NCBI GenBank assembly: GCA_002419385.1
Contig: DIFZ01000052.1
Location: 124,001 to 188,000 of the forward strand
Reading direction: 5' to 3'
DNA length: 64,000 nucleotides
Origin: Geobacter sp. UBA5735
GTDB lineage: Bacteria > Desulfobacterota > Desulfuromonadia > Geobacterales > Geobacteraceae
Positions 49,612-58,837 of the stretch are shown piece after piece (positions within the stretch are counted from its first letter, which is position 1; each line of letters begins with the position of its first letter). A program made the translations under genes and the position numbers. The notes beneath the pieces are model-generated. The model did no database searches, was not told the origin of the DNA, and saw nothing but the letters and a program-made list of their open reading frames with translations.

Positions 49612-52422
49612 ATGGAAGACATCACCGAGCAACTCCAGCGACTGCAGGACAAGATCAGCAGATACGGCAAGGAAAGCCTGGAAGAAATACTGTTCAGCGC
49701 TCTGGAAGGAATCAGGCTCGTCTCCGGCAAGGAGCTGATCAGGATCTACCTGGAAGACCTGACCGGGGGGGTACTCTCGTGCGTGCATGCATCGGGACCC
49801 CACGCCCAGGCACTCAAGGACTTGTCTTTTCCCATAGTATCACATCATGCACTCGTTTCATCGGTATTCGCCAACCAGACATCGGCGGAACTGAACGACG
49901 CCCGCAAAAGGAGCCTGCCGCTTGACGTGAAAATCACGGAATCCTGCTCCATCGCCGCGACACACCTGCTGCCCATCGTCAACCAGGGAAGGTCCATCGG
50001 CGTCATCTGCGTCGACAACCAGTCCCCGGGAGAAGTCCTGGCGGAAACGGCGAAAGACCAGCTGGCGCAATTCGCCGACAACCTTGCCCCCTTCCTGGAC
50101 CAGGCGCGCAAATACCATCAGCAGATCATGCTGACCCGGCGGGTGGAAGAATACAAGAAGCGGGAAGCAGCCGCTTTCATGGTGAAATCGGCAGTCCGGC
50201 TTATAGACCGGCTCTCCCTGGCGTCAGTACTGGTGCCGACCATCGGCATCCATGGAAAAACAAGAATGGAAGTGCTGGCCAGTTATTCGGCAGACCCCCG
50301 GCTGAAGGCGCTCTATGACGATCTGGGCTTCATACGGCTCGGCAGGGGCCGGTCCCTGGTAGCCGAATTCGTGGGAGACGACGGCTGCATCGCCGACGAC
50401 CAGCTGCTCAAGCCGGTCTTCATCCCCGATCTCACCCAGCAGACCCTTCAGAAACGGGCACTCACCGAAAAGATGTCGCTCCGCTCCCTCTACATGGTCC
50501 CCCGCTACGAGCCGGAAACCCGCAAGATCATCTGCCTGGTCAACTACTACACCCGGGAGAACTACCGGTTCTCCAACTTCGAAACGGGTCTCCTGCAGAC
50601 TCATGCGGAAATGGTGGAACGGGTCATCAGGGAAATCGGTGACGAGCACCTGGAGATCCGGGTCCTGGCGGAAATCACCGATCTGCTCCAGGAACACAAC
50701 GAAAAGATCCAGGCTTTTCTGGACAAGGTGCTGTCGAAAGCGACCAAGCTGATCGGCGCCGACACGGGCAGCATCGCCATCCGTCAGGAACGGGACGGGG
50801 ACGAGTGGCTGGTGGTGGAAGACGACTTCGGCGGCATAGTGGGAGCAAAGAACAAGGAGTGGCTGAAAAAGAAGATCCCCGCCTTAAGAATCGGCGGCCC
50901 CGATCTTCCCCCTGAGGAACGGAGCCTCACCGGCTACGTGGCATGGGCCAAACAACCTAAAATCATTGCAAACGTGGACGAGGAAAGTCACGGGGACGGC
51001 TTCCATTATTCCACCAGCGAACTTATAAAGAGCGAAATCGCGGTGCCGATACTCTGCGATGATGCGGTGCTGGGCGTGATCTGCCTTAACTCCCTGAAAC
51101 AGGGCTATTTCACCGAGGAGCACAAGCGCATCCTCCAGATCATCGAAAGCCTGACCTCCCGCCACATCTCTGACATCCAGCAGATAGAAACTCTGCAGAG
51201 CCAGGTGGCACGCCTGACGAACGACGTGGCCTACAAGGATCCGCTGGTCTCGTCCTATCGCCTCGGCAACATAATCGGCAACAGCCGCAAGGCCCAGGAG
51301 GTCGTGGACTTCATCAACACCGTGTCCATCCCCCTGTTCAACCGCATCGTGTTCTGGAGCGCAAACGTCGTGCAGGAAGCGACCATCGGCCTTCCCTCCA
51401 TACTGGTGCTGGGGCAGACCGGTTCGGGAAAGGAGTTCTTCTTCAACAACCTCTACAACAAGCTGAGCCAGATGTACCGGGAAGAGATAAATCCGTCCGG
51501 CGAACTGCCGATCAAAAAGACGAACATAGCCGCCTACAGCGGCGAACTGACCTATTCGGAACTGTTCGGGCACAAGAAAGGAGCGTTCACCGGGGCCTAC
51601 AGCGACCGGAAAGGCATCCTCGAAGAGGCGCACGGCGGGATCGTATTCCTTGACGAAATCGGTGATGCCGACCCCAAGACCCAGGTGCAGTTGCTGCGTT
51701 TCCTGGACAATGGCGGTTTCATACGCCTGGGCGAAGGCCAGGAGCGATTCAGCCGGGTGCTCCTTGTTGCGGCGACGAACAAGAATCTCCAGGAAGAAAT
51801 CAAGGCGGGCCGTTTCCGCGAAGACCTCTACCACCGTCTCTCGGAACTCTCCGTCAGGCTGCCGCCCCTGAGCGAGCGGCAGGAAGACATCACCGACCTG
51901 GCGACCCACTTCCTCGGCAAGCTCTACCGCACCTACCGCGGCAAGAACGACTCCCAGGACGACCCGCCGACCCTGACCGAAGGCGCGAAAGGCGCACTGG
52001 TCAACCACCACTATGAAGGCAACATCCGCGAACTGCGCAGCATCCTGGTTCGCGCCCTTTTCTTCCATTCAGGGAAATCCATAACAGCGGACGATATCCG
52101 CCGCGCCATCCGGGACGGCAGCGGCGAACAGCAGCAGAGTTCGCAGCACCAGCTCCAGGACCGGCTCGCCGCGGACATCCTCAAGGAAATCGAGTCGGGA
52201 AAAAATTTCTGGGAGGCGGTCTACGAACCCTATACGAAAAGCAACATATCGCGCGACGTCGTGGAGCTGGTTATCGAGAAATCGCGCCTGTCAGCCGGCC
52301 GGACCATGCCACAGATCGCCCGCTACCTGAAGGCGGTGTCGGGGGACATCCGCGAAGACGTGGAAGAGCGGAAAAGGTTCTTCAAGTTCAAGAATTTCCT
52401 CTACAAGACCATCAGGGTGTGA
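49612..52422 (+). CDS. Triple-GAF sigma54-dependent transcriptional activator
   Basis: The 936-residue protein has three GAF-like domains (about residues 20-165, 195-345 and 355-530) and an AAA+ sigma54-activator domain: Walker A LVLGQTGSGKEFFF, KKGAFTGAYSDRKG (the GAFTGA loop that contacts sigma54), and Walker B GGIVFLDEIGD. The end of the protein is not an obvious Fis-type HTH but a helical stretch (NISRDVVELVIEKSRLSAG, RFFKFKNFLYKTIRV), so DNA binding is uncertain. It presumably turns a small-molecule or redox signal into sigma54-dependent transcription. The 3' end overlaps the convergent diguanylate cyclase gene by 22 bp. Confidence 0.88.
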   Translation: MEDITEQLQRLQDKISRYGKESLEEILFSALEGIRLVSGKELIRIYLEDLTGGVLSCVHASGPHAQALKDLSFPIVSHHALVSSVFANQTSAELNDARKRSLPLDVKITESCSIAATHLLPIVNQGRSIGVICVDNQSPGEVLAETAKDQLAQFADNLAPFLDQARKYHQQIMLTRRVEEYKKREAAAFMVKSAVRLIDRLSLASVLVPTIGIHGKTRMEVLASYSADPRLKALYDDLGFIRLGRGRSLVAEFVGDDGCIADDQLLKPVFIPDLTQQTLQKRALTEKMSLRSLYMVPRYEPETRKIICLVNYYTRENYRFSNFETGLLQTHAEMVERVIREIGDEHLEIRVLAEITDLLQEHNEKIQAFLDKVLSKATKLIGADTGSIAIRQERDGDEWLVVEDDFGGIVGAKNKEWLKKKIPALRIGGPDLPPEERSLTGYVAWAKQPKIIANVDEESHGDGFHYSTSELIKSEIAVPILCDDAVLGVICLNSLKQGYFTEEHKRILQIIESLTSRHISDIQQIETLQSQVARLTNDVAYKDPLVSSYRLGNIIGNSRKAQEVVDFINTVSIPLFNRIVFWSANVVQEATIGLPSILVLGQTGSGKEFFFNNLYNKLSQMYREEINPSGELPIKKTNIAAYSGELTYSELFGHKKGAFTGAYSDRKGILEEAHGGIVFLDEIGDADPKTQVQLLRFLDNGGFIRLGEGQERFSRVLLVAATNKNLQEEIKAGRFREDLYHRLSELSVRLPPLSERQEDITDLATHFLGKLYRTYRGKNDSQDDPPTLTEGAKGALVNHHYEGNIRELRSILVRALFFHSGKSITADDIRRAIRDGSGEQQQSSQHQLQDRLAADILKEIESGKNFWEAVYEPYTKSNISRDVVELVIEKSRLSAGRTMPQIARYLKAVSGDIREDVEERKRFFKFKNFLYKTIRV

Positions 52423-53732
52423 TCCCCGCCAGTCCCGACATCCGGAAGCTTCCCGGCGTTTCGTGCCCGACTGAAATCGACGATGCGGAAATCCTGGCTG
52501 CGGGATTGATCCGTCCCTGATCCCGTACCATGCACAAGATCGGGAAGGCAACACCAGGCAATGCGGTCCTTGCCCGCCGTCTTGGCGTTGTAGAGGGCCG
52601 CATCGGCTGCCGCCAGCAGATCCTCGAACCTGCCGGAAAGGTGCGGTTGACAACAGGCGATCCCCATGCTTGCGGTTACGTGGCCCACGGAAGAACCCTG
52701 ATGGGGTATCTGCAGTCCGCGAACCGCCAGGAGCATCCTGCGGCCAACGCGGATGGCACCTTCCCGCTCGGTTTCCGGAAGCAGGACGCAGAATTCCTCG
52801 CCGCCGAACCGCGTCACCATGTCGGAGGGGCGCTTGACCGAAGCCTTCAACGCCGACGCCACCAGACGCAGGCAGGCATCCCCGGCAAGATGACCGTAGG
52901 TATCGTTATAGGCTTTGAACCAGTCGATGTCTATCATGATCACCGAGAGGGAGCGGCTTGACCGGGTCTGCTGCTTCCATTCCCGCACGAGGGACATTTC
53001 AAGGAAACGGCGGTTGGCAATGTTGGTCAGGGGGTCCAGAAAAGACAGCTGATGAAGGCGTTCATTGGACGCCAGCAGCTCCCGCTGCTGACCGGAAATG
53101 TACTCCGCATCCCTGAAGTTCCGCAGAAGCATCACGAAGTTGATTCTGGAAATGATGTAGGCGAAAAGTGTGGCTGCCAGTATGCTGGCCAATTCCTGCT
53201 CGAGACTGTTCCGGTCGGCGCCGCGGTAGAGTGCTGAACAGGCAAAGACGACCGGAGCGAGGACGAAAAGGAGCATTCCCTGCACCGATTCCAGATAGAT
53301 GACCGCTGCAATCGACAGCACCGCAATCATGTAGGGACCGCTGCCTGACGTTCCCGATGCCAGCATGCCCGATGAAAACGCGGCCCAGAACAGGGAAAAA
53401 TATGCGAACGTTTTTTCCCAGGGCCGGTTGCCGGGGGCAGCGGGTAGCCGGGAGTCGCGGGTGACATAGAGGAACAGGGTCAGAAAGCCTGCCGTGACGA
53501 TTTGTGCCAGGATGGAAGCAAGAAATACGCTTCGATCCGCGACACGGCTTTCCTTCATGAAAAACAACACCTGTACAACGAGGACAAGACAGGCAGCGAT
53601 CACCAGCGGAGCGAGTACCCTCTGGCGGCGCAGGTTGTTGAAGGTAACGGTATCTCTGAAAGCGGAGGCTTCTCGTTTCGTCGGTCCCGGAAACAGGTGT
53701 TCCCTTAAGGTATAAAGTGACAGGCCATCCAT
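52401..53732 (-). CDS. Membrane diguanylate cyclase (GGDEF)
   Basis: About six hydrophobic helices in the first ~220 residues form a membrane sensor. A GGDEF domain follows with FLDPLTNIANRRF, DIDWFKAYNDTYGH and the active-site loop RFGGEEFCVLLPE. The inhibitory I-site RPSD lies five residues before GGEEF, so product inhibition is expected. It makes cyclic di-GMP, opposing the HD-GYP protein at 41551. A start at ATG 53732 is preferred: the in-frame extension to 53786 (MTKISNKIR) covers a TTGACA/TAAAAT-like promoter. Confidence 0.88.
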   Translation of the reverse strand: MDGLSLYTLREHLFPGPTKREASAFRDTVTFNNLRRQRVLAPLVIAACLVLVVQVLFFMKESRVADRSVFLASILAQIVTAGFLTLFLYVTRDSRLPAAPGNRPWEKTFAYFSLFWAAFSSGMLASGTSGSGPYMIAVLSIAAVIYLESVQGMLLFVLAPVVFACSALYRGADRNSLEQELASILAATLFAYIISRINFVMLLRNFRDAEYISGQQRELLASNERLHQLSFLDPLTNIANRRFLEMSLVREWKQQTRSSRSLSVIMIDIDWFKAYNDTYGHLAGDACLRLVASALKASVKRPSDMVTRFGGEEFCVLLPETEREGAIRVGRRMLLAVRGLQIPHQGSSVGHVTASMGIACCQPHLSGRFEDLLAAADAALYNAKTAGKDRIAWCCLPDLVHGTGSGTDQSRSQDFRIVDFSRARNAGKLPDVGTGGDHTLMVL

Positions 53733-53846
53733 TGTTTTAATAAAGTTATTTTTAACTATCCTTATTTTATTTGAAATTTTTGTCAATCAGTGTTCACAGA
53801 ATACCACCAAACTGCAAAAGGGCAAGCACTTTTGCAGACTGTTTTT

Positions 53847-54878
53847 TCATTCATCGTGCCGCCATCTCAACCCATCGATGAACGCCTCTCCGAATTCCCG
53901 GCGCACCGCTTCTTCCCGGTCGCTGTATTTGGGCGAAACATGGAAGAAGTCTGCCCGTCCCACCCCTGCCAGGCCGGCCATACGTCCGGCCTGAGCCGCT
54001 GCAAGGTGGCGTTTTTCCCGCGCCATGGCCTGGTCTTCCAGCAGAAACATCGCCTCGATGTACAGGATCTCCGCCCCCCGGGCCAACTCGGCGATACGTC
54101 GGGAATTGCAGTCGCTGCACACGGCATCGGTCACGTACACTATCTTCTGTCCCGGAACCACCCGCAGGACATTCTCCCGCAACACCTTCAGGGGAAGGAA
54201 GGCTTCCCGCACCCCTCCGCCCTCCCGCCACCAAGCCCTGAAAATCGTTTCGCCGTCGCCTCCCTTCAGCACCGCACGCTTCAATTCGGTCAGCCAGGGA
54301 CCGACCCCCAGGCCCATCTCCAGGAGCCGGTTTTTCATGATGTTCACATGTGCTTTTTCCTCCAGGGCAAAGGCAAGACAGGCAATCCCATGATCCAGGA
54401 GAACCGCGCGAATGCGGAACGAATCTTCATCCAGGATGATGTCGTTGCCAACGGCCGTGATTTCGTCGCGTTCCCGCACAAAGCGTCGACGGCAGCGGAA
54501 CTGCGCAGAACGCATTTCTGCTGCGCCGTCAAATTCAGCGGCAACGATCGTGAACTCCGCCTCGAAGCGCTCCACCAGATTCCAGGTATAGGAAGCAAGC
54601 CTGTGCTCCACACGGTCGATGAAGCCTGGCGGCCCGTACAGACGCAACACCTTGTCGCGGGCCAGCATGATCCGCAGCATTCTGTCGAAACCTGCGAAGT
54701 GATCCATATGGGTATGGGAGACAAAGACATCACCCACCCTGAGGATTTTCCTGGGGGGAAGGAGGTGCAGATCTCCCAGGTCAAAGAGAACCGCCCGCTT
54801 TTCGTAAAGGAAATCGATGTACAGGGCCGGATCTTCGAAGGGGCCGTTGACAAGGCTGGGATGAAAGATGGATTTCAT
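53847..54878 (-). CDS. RNase Z-like MBL-fold protein
   Basis: The 343-residue protein has the motif VSHTHMDHFAGFDR, then VLLDHGIACLAFAL, VYVTDAVCSD and a final SPKYSD. It lacks the usual first Gly-rich start of tRNase Z but is closest to the RNase Z/ElaC group. It may process tRNA 3' ends or act on another phosphodiester. GGGAG precedes the ATG. A TTGACG/TATCCT promoter for the divergent deaminase gene lies behind it. Confidence 0.75.
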   Translation of the reverse strand: MKSIFHPSLVNGPFEDPALYIDFLYEKRAVLFDLGDLHLLPPRKILRVGDVFVSHTHMDHFAGFDRMLRIMLARDKVLRLYGPPGFIDRVEHRLASYTWNLVERFEAEFTIVAAEFDGAAEMRSAQFRCRRRFVRERDEITAVGNDIILDEDSFRIRAVLLDHGIACLAFALEEKAHVNIMKNRLLEMGLGVGPWLTELKRAVLKGGDGETIFRAWWREGGGVREAFLPLKVLRENVLRVVPGQKIVYVTDAVCSDCNSRRIAELARGAEILYIEAMFLLEDQAMAREKRHLAAAQAGRMAGLAGVGRADFFHVSPKYSDREEAVRREFGEAFIDGLRWRHDE

Positions 54879-54973
54879 GGGGCATGCTCCCGGGAACTAT
54901 TTACCTCCATTAAGTATACCGGAAAAAATCCCCTCTCCTCAGGGCAGGGAAAACGAACGCCATCCGTCCGGAC

Positions 54974-55002
54974 TTGACGTGACTTTTCCCGGAGAGTATC
55001 CT
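54974..55002 (+). promoter_or_regulatory. Predicted promoter of the deaminase gene
   Basis: TTGACG (54974-54979), 17-bp spacer, TATCCT (54997-55002), about 75 bp before the coding start. Confidence 0.5.
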
Positions 55003-55075
55003 GATGTCTCTCTGTTCGCATCTCGCACAAGCTGCCCCACCGGCATAGCCGGCAGGCAGCCGGAGCACTTCCAGC

Positions 55076-55669
55076 ATGCCACGTCAGCCAAACGTCATGG
55101 AAATCCATCTGCCGGACTGGATCGACAGCTTTCTCGCCGGATGTCGCGACAACGTCCCGTCAATCCGGGACCGCATGTCCCTGGTCATCGAGGCTGCCCG
55201 CATCAATGTCTCTCGAGGGACGGGAGGACCTTTCGCAGCCGCTGTATTCGAAACCGAATCGGGGAAACTGGTCTCTGTGGGGATCAACCTGGTCGCCTCC
55301 GGGCGTCTTTCGATCCTGCACGCAGAGATGGTGGCGCTGTCTCTCGCGCAGATGAAGACCGGCGGTTACGATCTGGGCAGGCACGGCCTGGCGGCGCACG
55401 AACTGGTCACCAGCACTGAGCCGTGTGCCATGTGTTTCGGCGCTATACTCTGGTCCGGCGTGCGGAGGCTCGTAATCGGTGCGCGCGGCAGCGATGCAAG
55501 TAGAATCGGCTTCGACGAAGGGCCCAAAAAAAGGAACTGGAAAACCGAACTGGAAGCCCGGGGAATTGCCGTCCTCTGCGATGTGGAGCGGAAGGCCGCG
55601 GTCCGGGTTCTCCGGGATTACTGCCGGGATGGCGGTGAAATCTACAACGCCAGGAAAGGCGCGGGATAA
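55076..55669 (+). CDS. Nucleoside/guanine deaminase-like protein
   Basis: The 197-residue protein carries the zinc-deaminase signatures LHAEMVALSLAQ (H-A-E) and STEPCAMCFGAILWSG (PCxxC), as in cytidine/guanine/tRNA-adenosine deaminases. Its length and the C-terminal GIAVLCDVERKAAVRVLRDY are closer to guanine or nucleoside deaminases than to TadA. ATG 55076 or 55097 could be the start. Substrate unknown. Confidence 0.85.
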   Translation: MPRQPNVMEIHLPDWIDSFLAGCRDNVPSIRDRMSLVIEAARINVSRGTGGPFAAAVFETESGKLVSVGINLVASGRLSILHAEMVALSLAQMKTGGYDLGRHGLAAHELVTSTEPCAMCFGAILWSGVRRLVIGARGSDASRIGFDEGPKKRNWKTELEARGIAVLCDVERKAAVRVLRDYCRDGGEIYNARKGAG

Positions 55670-55701
55670 TTAACTACCCACCGGCCCGTTCCTTGGCAAG
55701 A

Positions 55702-55787
55702 ATCACCACCCCCCGACCCCCTCCTTAGCAAAGAGGGGGAGAAAGAGTAAAGCCCCCTCCTTGCCAAGGAGGGGGTTGGGGGTGGTC
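55702..55787. repeat. 86-bp repeat, left copy
   Basis: The repeat opens ATCACCACCCCCCGACCCCC and ends AGGAGGGGGTTGGGGGTGGTC. Its two halves are inverted relative to one another, so it can fold as a long hairpin. It recurs in the same orientation at 56140-56225, on the other side of the DUF559 gene, with only a few differences. Confidence 0.9.
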
Positions 55788-56188
55788 TCTACAACAAAAA
55801 CACCTTAAAACAACGTCGAAAGGAACTGCGTAACGAAGCCACCCCAGCAGAACGATTGTTATGGGGAAGGCTGAAACAGAGCCGGCTCAACGGATACAAG
55901 TTTCGCCGCCAGCATAGTGTCGGATATTACATTCTCGACTTTTATTGCCCAGCAGCTCGCCTCGCAATTGAACTCGATGGCGATTCCCATTTGACCGATG
56001 AAGCGATCGAGTATGACAATGAACGGACAGCATTCCTCAATTCCTTGAATATTCGGGTACTCAGGTTTCTGAACACTGACATTTACAGCAACCTCGAAGC
56101 AGTTTGCACGAAAATTGCCGAGGAATTGAGAAACCTTTCATCACCACCCCCCGACCCCCTCCTTAGCAAAGAGGGGGAGAACGATTAA
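55749..56188 (+). CDS. DUF559 endonuclease-like protein, ends encoded by flanking repeats
   Basis: The frame is open from just after TAA at 55746-55748. It reads LYNKNTLKQRRKELRNEATP, ERLLWGRLKQSRLNGYKFRR and DFYCPAARLAIELDGDSH, the DUF559 / very-short-patch-repair-like nuclease pattern (E-L-D-G-x-x-H core). No ATG or GTG precedes the LYNKN segment, where relatives usually start, so initiation is unclear. A TTG at 55856 would delete conserved residues. The last residues (SSPPPDPLLSKEGEND) and the first (SPLLAKEGVGGG) are translated repeat sequence. It may be active, or a degraded copy of a repeat-borne nuclease gene. Confidence 0.75.
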
Positions 56189-56225
56189 AGCCCCCTCCTT
56201 GCTAAGGAGGGGGTCGGGGGTGGTC
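56140..56225. repeat. 86-bp repeat, right copy
   Basis: Second copy of 55702-55787. The stop codon of the DUF559 frame (TAA at 56186-56188) is inside the repeat. Confidence 0.9.
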
Positions 56226-56315
56226 AGCCCTACTAAGGAGGGGGTTGGGGGTGGTCAGCCCTACCAAAGAGGGGGTCGGTGGTGGTCTCCCTTGCCAAAA
56301 AGGGTGGTCAGCCCT
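56195..56315. repeat. Decaying tandem copies of the repeat end
   Basis: Units ending GAGGGGGT(T/C)GG(G/T)GGTGGTC recur about every 32 bp (near 56195, 56235 and 56265, then a shortened AAAAAGGGTGGTC), each less perfect than the last. This looks like slippage or repeated insertion beside the DUF559 element. Confidence 0.7.
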
Positions 56316-56376
56316 GCAGCAACATTTCTGTTGCCCTCCCGTAACAAAAAAGTGTAAGCTGTACCTGCAGGATACG

Positions 56377-56405
56377 GAAAGGCGAAGAGAACCTCTTCGC
56401 CTTTC
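56377..56405 (+). terminator. Leader hairpin before prfC
   Basis: GAAAGGCGAAGAG-AAC-CTCTTCGCCTTTC forms a 13-bp perfect stem with a 3-nt loop, followed by TTCTG. The T run is weak. It is either a terminator for upstream transcription or an attenuator in the prfC leader. Confidence 0.5.
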
Positions 56406-56473
56406 TTCTGTTTGTGACGACCCGTTTCCCTCCCTGAAGCGGAAACCTTTTCTAACAGGACAGGAGCAGACGT

Positions 56474-58060
56474 TTGAAAAAGCATAACCAGAAAGAGATC
56501 GACAGCAGACGGACCTTTGCCATCATCAGCCACCCGGATGCGGGCAAGACGACCATCACCGAGAAACTCCTGCTGTTCGGCGGGGCCATCCAGCAGGCAG
56601 GAGAGGTCAGGGCGCGCAAGAGCGCACGCCACGCCACCTCCGACTGGATGGAAATGGAAAAGCAGCGCGGCATCTCCGTCACCTCTTCGGTCATGAAATT
56701 CAACTACCGGGATTTCGACATAAATCTCCTGGACACTCCCGGACACAACGACTTTTCCGAAGACACCTACCGGGTTCTCACCGCGGTCGATTCGGTGCTC
56801 ATGGTCATCGACTCGGTGAAGGGTGTGGAAAGCCAGACAAAGAAACTCCTTGAGGTCTGCCGACTGCGCAACACCCCGATCATGACCTTCATCAACAAGC
56901 TGGACCGGGAGGGCCGCGAGCCCCTCGACCTGCTGGACGACATAGAAAAGAACCTCCAGATCCAGTGCGCGCCCATGACCTGGCCAATCGGCATGGGGAA
57001 GCGCTTCCGCGGCACCTATCACCTGTATACCCGTGAAGTGGCGTTCTTCAGCCCCGAGTCGGAGGCAGCCACCGGGGAAGTGCTCACCGTGACCGGCATC
57101 GACGACCCCGAACTGGATCGCATCCTGGGTACCCAGGCCGAGGAACTGCGGGCCGACGTGGAACTCCTGGAAGGCGCCGCGCACCCCTTCGACCGCGAGG
57201 CCTACCTGGCCGGACTGCAGACGCCGGTCTTCTTCGGCAGCGCCATCAACACCTTCGGTGTCCAGCAGCTGCTGGACACCTTCGTGGAAACCGCCCCCAT
57301 CCCCAAACCCCGTGAAGCGTTGACCCGAACGGTTTCGCCCTACGAGGAGCCGTTCACCGGCTTCGTGTTCAAGATCCAGGCAAACATGGACCCGGCACAC
57401 CGGGACCGCATCGCGTTCTTCCGCATCTGTTCGGGCAAGTTCACCCGCGGCATGAAGGTGCGCCATCTGCGCCTGGGACGCGACGTACAGATCGCCAACG
57501 CCACCATCTTCATGGCCCAGGACCGCACCCATGTGGACGAAGCCTATCCCGGCGACATCATCGGCATCCACAACCACGGCACCATCAAGATCGGCGACAC
57601 GTTCAGCCAGGGGGAGGACCTGCAGTACACCGGCATCCCCAACTTCGCTCCGGAACACTTCCGCAAGATCCGTCTCCTCAACCCCCTGAAGTCCAAGGCC
57701 CTGGAAAAGGGGCTGGTTCAGCTGGCCGAAGAGGGAACCACTCAGGTATTCCGCCCCCTGATGGGAGCCGACTGGGTCATCGGCGCGGTCGGCCTGCTCC
57801 AGTTCGACGTGGTCATGCACCGCCTGGAGCACGAATACGGGGTCAAGGCGGCCTATGAGCCGGTTTCCTACGTCACGGCCCGCTGGGTGACCGGAGAGAA
57901 GAAAAAACTCGACGAGTTCCTGAAGCGTGAGGTCATGAACCTGTACAACGATGGTGAAGGGAACCTGGCTTACCTGGCCGGCAGCCAGTGGCGTCTGGAA
58001 AACACCATGGAAAACTGGAAGGAACTCGAGTTCCACGCCACGCGGGAACACAATGCATAG
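56474..58060 (+). CDS. prfC: Peptide chain release factor 3
   Basis: The 528-residue translational GTPase has G1 SHPDAGKTTITEKLLL, switch region RGISVTSSVMKF, G3 LLDTPGHNDFSEDTYR and G4 FINKLDREG, all diagnostic of RF3. RF3 removes RF1 and RF2 from the ribosome after termination. The start is TTG at 56474 with AGGACAGGAG upstream; RF3 proteins begin at this position. Full family length. Confidence 0.95.
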   Translation: MKKHNQKEIDSRRTFAIISHPDAGKTTITEKLLLFGGAIQQAGEVRARKSARHATSDWMEMEKQRGISVTSSVMKFNYRDFDINLLDTPGHNDFSEDTYRVLTAVDSVLMVIDSVKGVESQTKKLLEVCRLRNTPIMTFINKLDREGREPLDLLDDIEKNLQIQCAPMTWPIGMGKRFRGTYHLYTREVAFFSPESEAATGEVLTVTGIDDPELDRILGTQAEELRADVELLEGAAHPFDREAYLAGLQTPVFFGSAINTFGVQQLLDTFVETAPIPKPREALTRTVSPYEEPFTGFVFKIQANMDPAHRDRIAFFRICSGKFTRGMKVRHLRLGRDVQIANATIFMAQDRTHVDEAYPGDIIGIHNHGTIKIGDTFSQGEDLQYTGIPNFAPEHFRKIRLLNPLKSKALEKGLVQLAEEGTTQVFRPLMGADWVIGAVGLLQFDVVMHRLEHEYGVKAAYEPVSYVTARWVTGEKKKLDEFLKREVMNLYNDGEGNLAYLAGSQWRLENTMENWKELEFHATREHNA

Positions 58061-58071
58061 ACGCAGGCACA

Positions 58072-58225
<154 letters not shown>

Positions 58226-58230
58226 CCGCA

Positions 58231-58704
58231 CTACCCTTTCCGTTCGTAGAACAGAAAGGTGTGGGGGATCGGCTCCGGGATAAATTCCCTTTTTTCCTCT
58301 ATGAAATCAGCGGGAATCTCCGGGAAAAACACATTACCTGCGAATACCCTGTGAAGCAGGGTGAGATGAATCCTGCCGGCGAGGGGCATCGCCTGCCGGT
58401 AGACCTCCCCCCCGCCGCAGATGAAGACTTCATTGCCGTTCCCCGCGAGAGAAAGAGCTGTTTCCAGGTCACCGGCCGCGACAGCTCCTTCCGGCCGATA
58501 CCCGTGGTCCCGCGACAGGACAATGTTGGTTCTTCCGGGCAGGGGACGGCCGAGAGATTCGAAGGTCCGTCTCCCCATGATGACCGGGTGCCCCCAGGTA
58601 AGTTCCCGGAAACGGGCGCGATCATCCGGAAGGTCCCAGGGTATGACCGTGCCGCGGCCGATAACCCGGTTCTCCGCCATAGCGCAAATGATGCTTACTA
58701 TCAC
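58231..58704 (-). CDS. folA: Dihydrofolate reductase
   Basis: The 157-residue enzyme begins MIVSIICAMAENRVIG and contains IPWDLPDDRARFRELT, VIMGRRTFES, TNIVLSRD and VFICGGGEVYRQAM, the substrate- and NADPH-binding motifs of DHFR in the right order. It reduces dihydrofolate to tetrahydrofolate. It stands alone, with heptamer arrays of opposite orientation on each side. Confidence 0.95.
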   Translation of the reverse strand: MIVSIICAMAENRVIGRGTVIPWDLPDDRARFRELTWGHPVIMGRRTFESLGRPLPGRTNIVLSRDHGYRPEGAVAAGDLETALSLAGNGNEVFICGGGEVYRQAMPLAGRIHLTLLHRVFAGNVFFPEIPADFIEEKREFIPEPIPHTFLFYERKG

Positions 58705-58731
58705 CCTGTCCTGCCTTTCCCTTTCTGGCTG

Positions 58732-58829
58732 TCTCCTGAATTATGGATTTTGGATTCTGGATTATAAATTTTGGATTATGGATTATGGATTACGGATCTG
58801 ACTCCTGACTCCTGGCTCCTGAATTCCGC
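58732..58829. repeat. Heptamer-phased array (GATTATG / CTCCTGA units)
   Basis: In steps of 7: TCTCCTG AATTATG GATTTTG GATTCTG GATTATA AATTTTG GATTATG GATTATG GATTACG GATCTGA CTCCTGA CTCCTGG CTCCTGA. These units are reverse complements of those at 58120-58225, on the other side of folA. Confidence 0.85.
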
Positions 58830-58837
58830 TTTTCCTC

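Noticed and set aside
55702..56225. Insertion sequence with terminal repeats
   Set aside because: Flanking repeats are direct, not inverted, and the enclosed gene is a DUF559 nuclease rather than a transposase.
56140..56315. Repeat cluster looked like a CRISPR array
   Set aside because: Units degrade progressively, have no unique spacers of constant length, and are part of the DUF559-flanking repeat.
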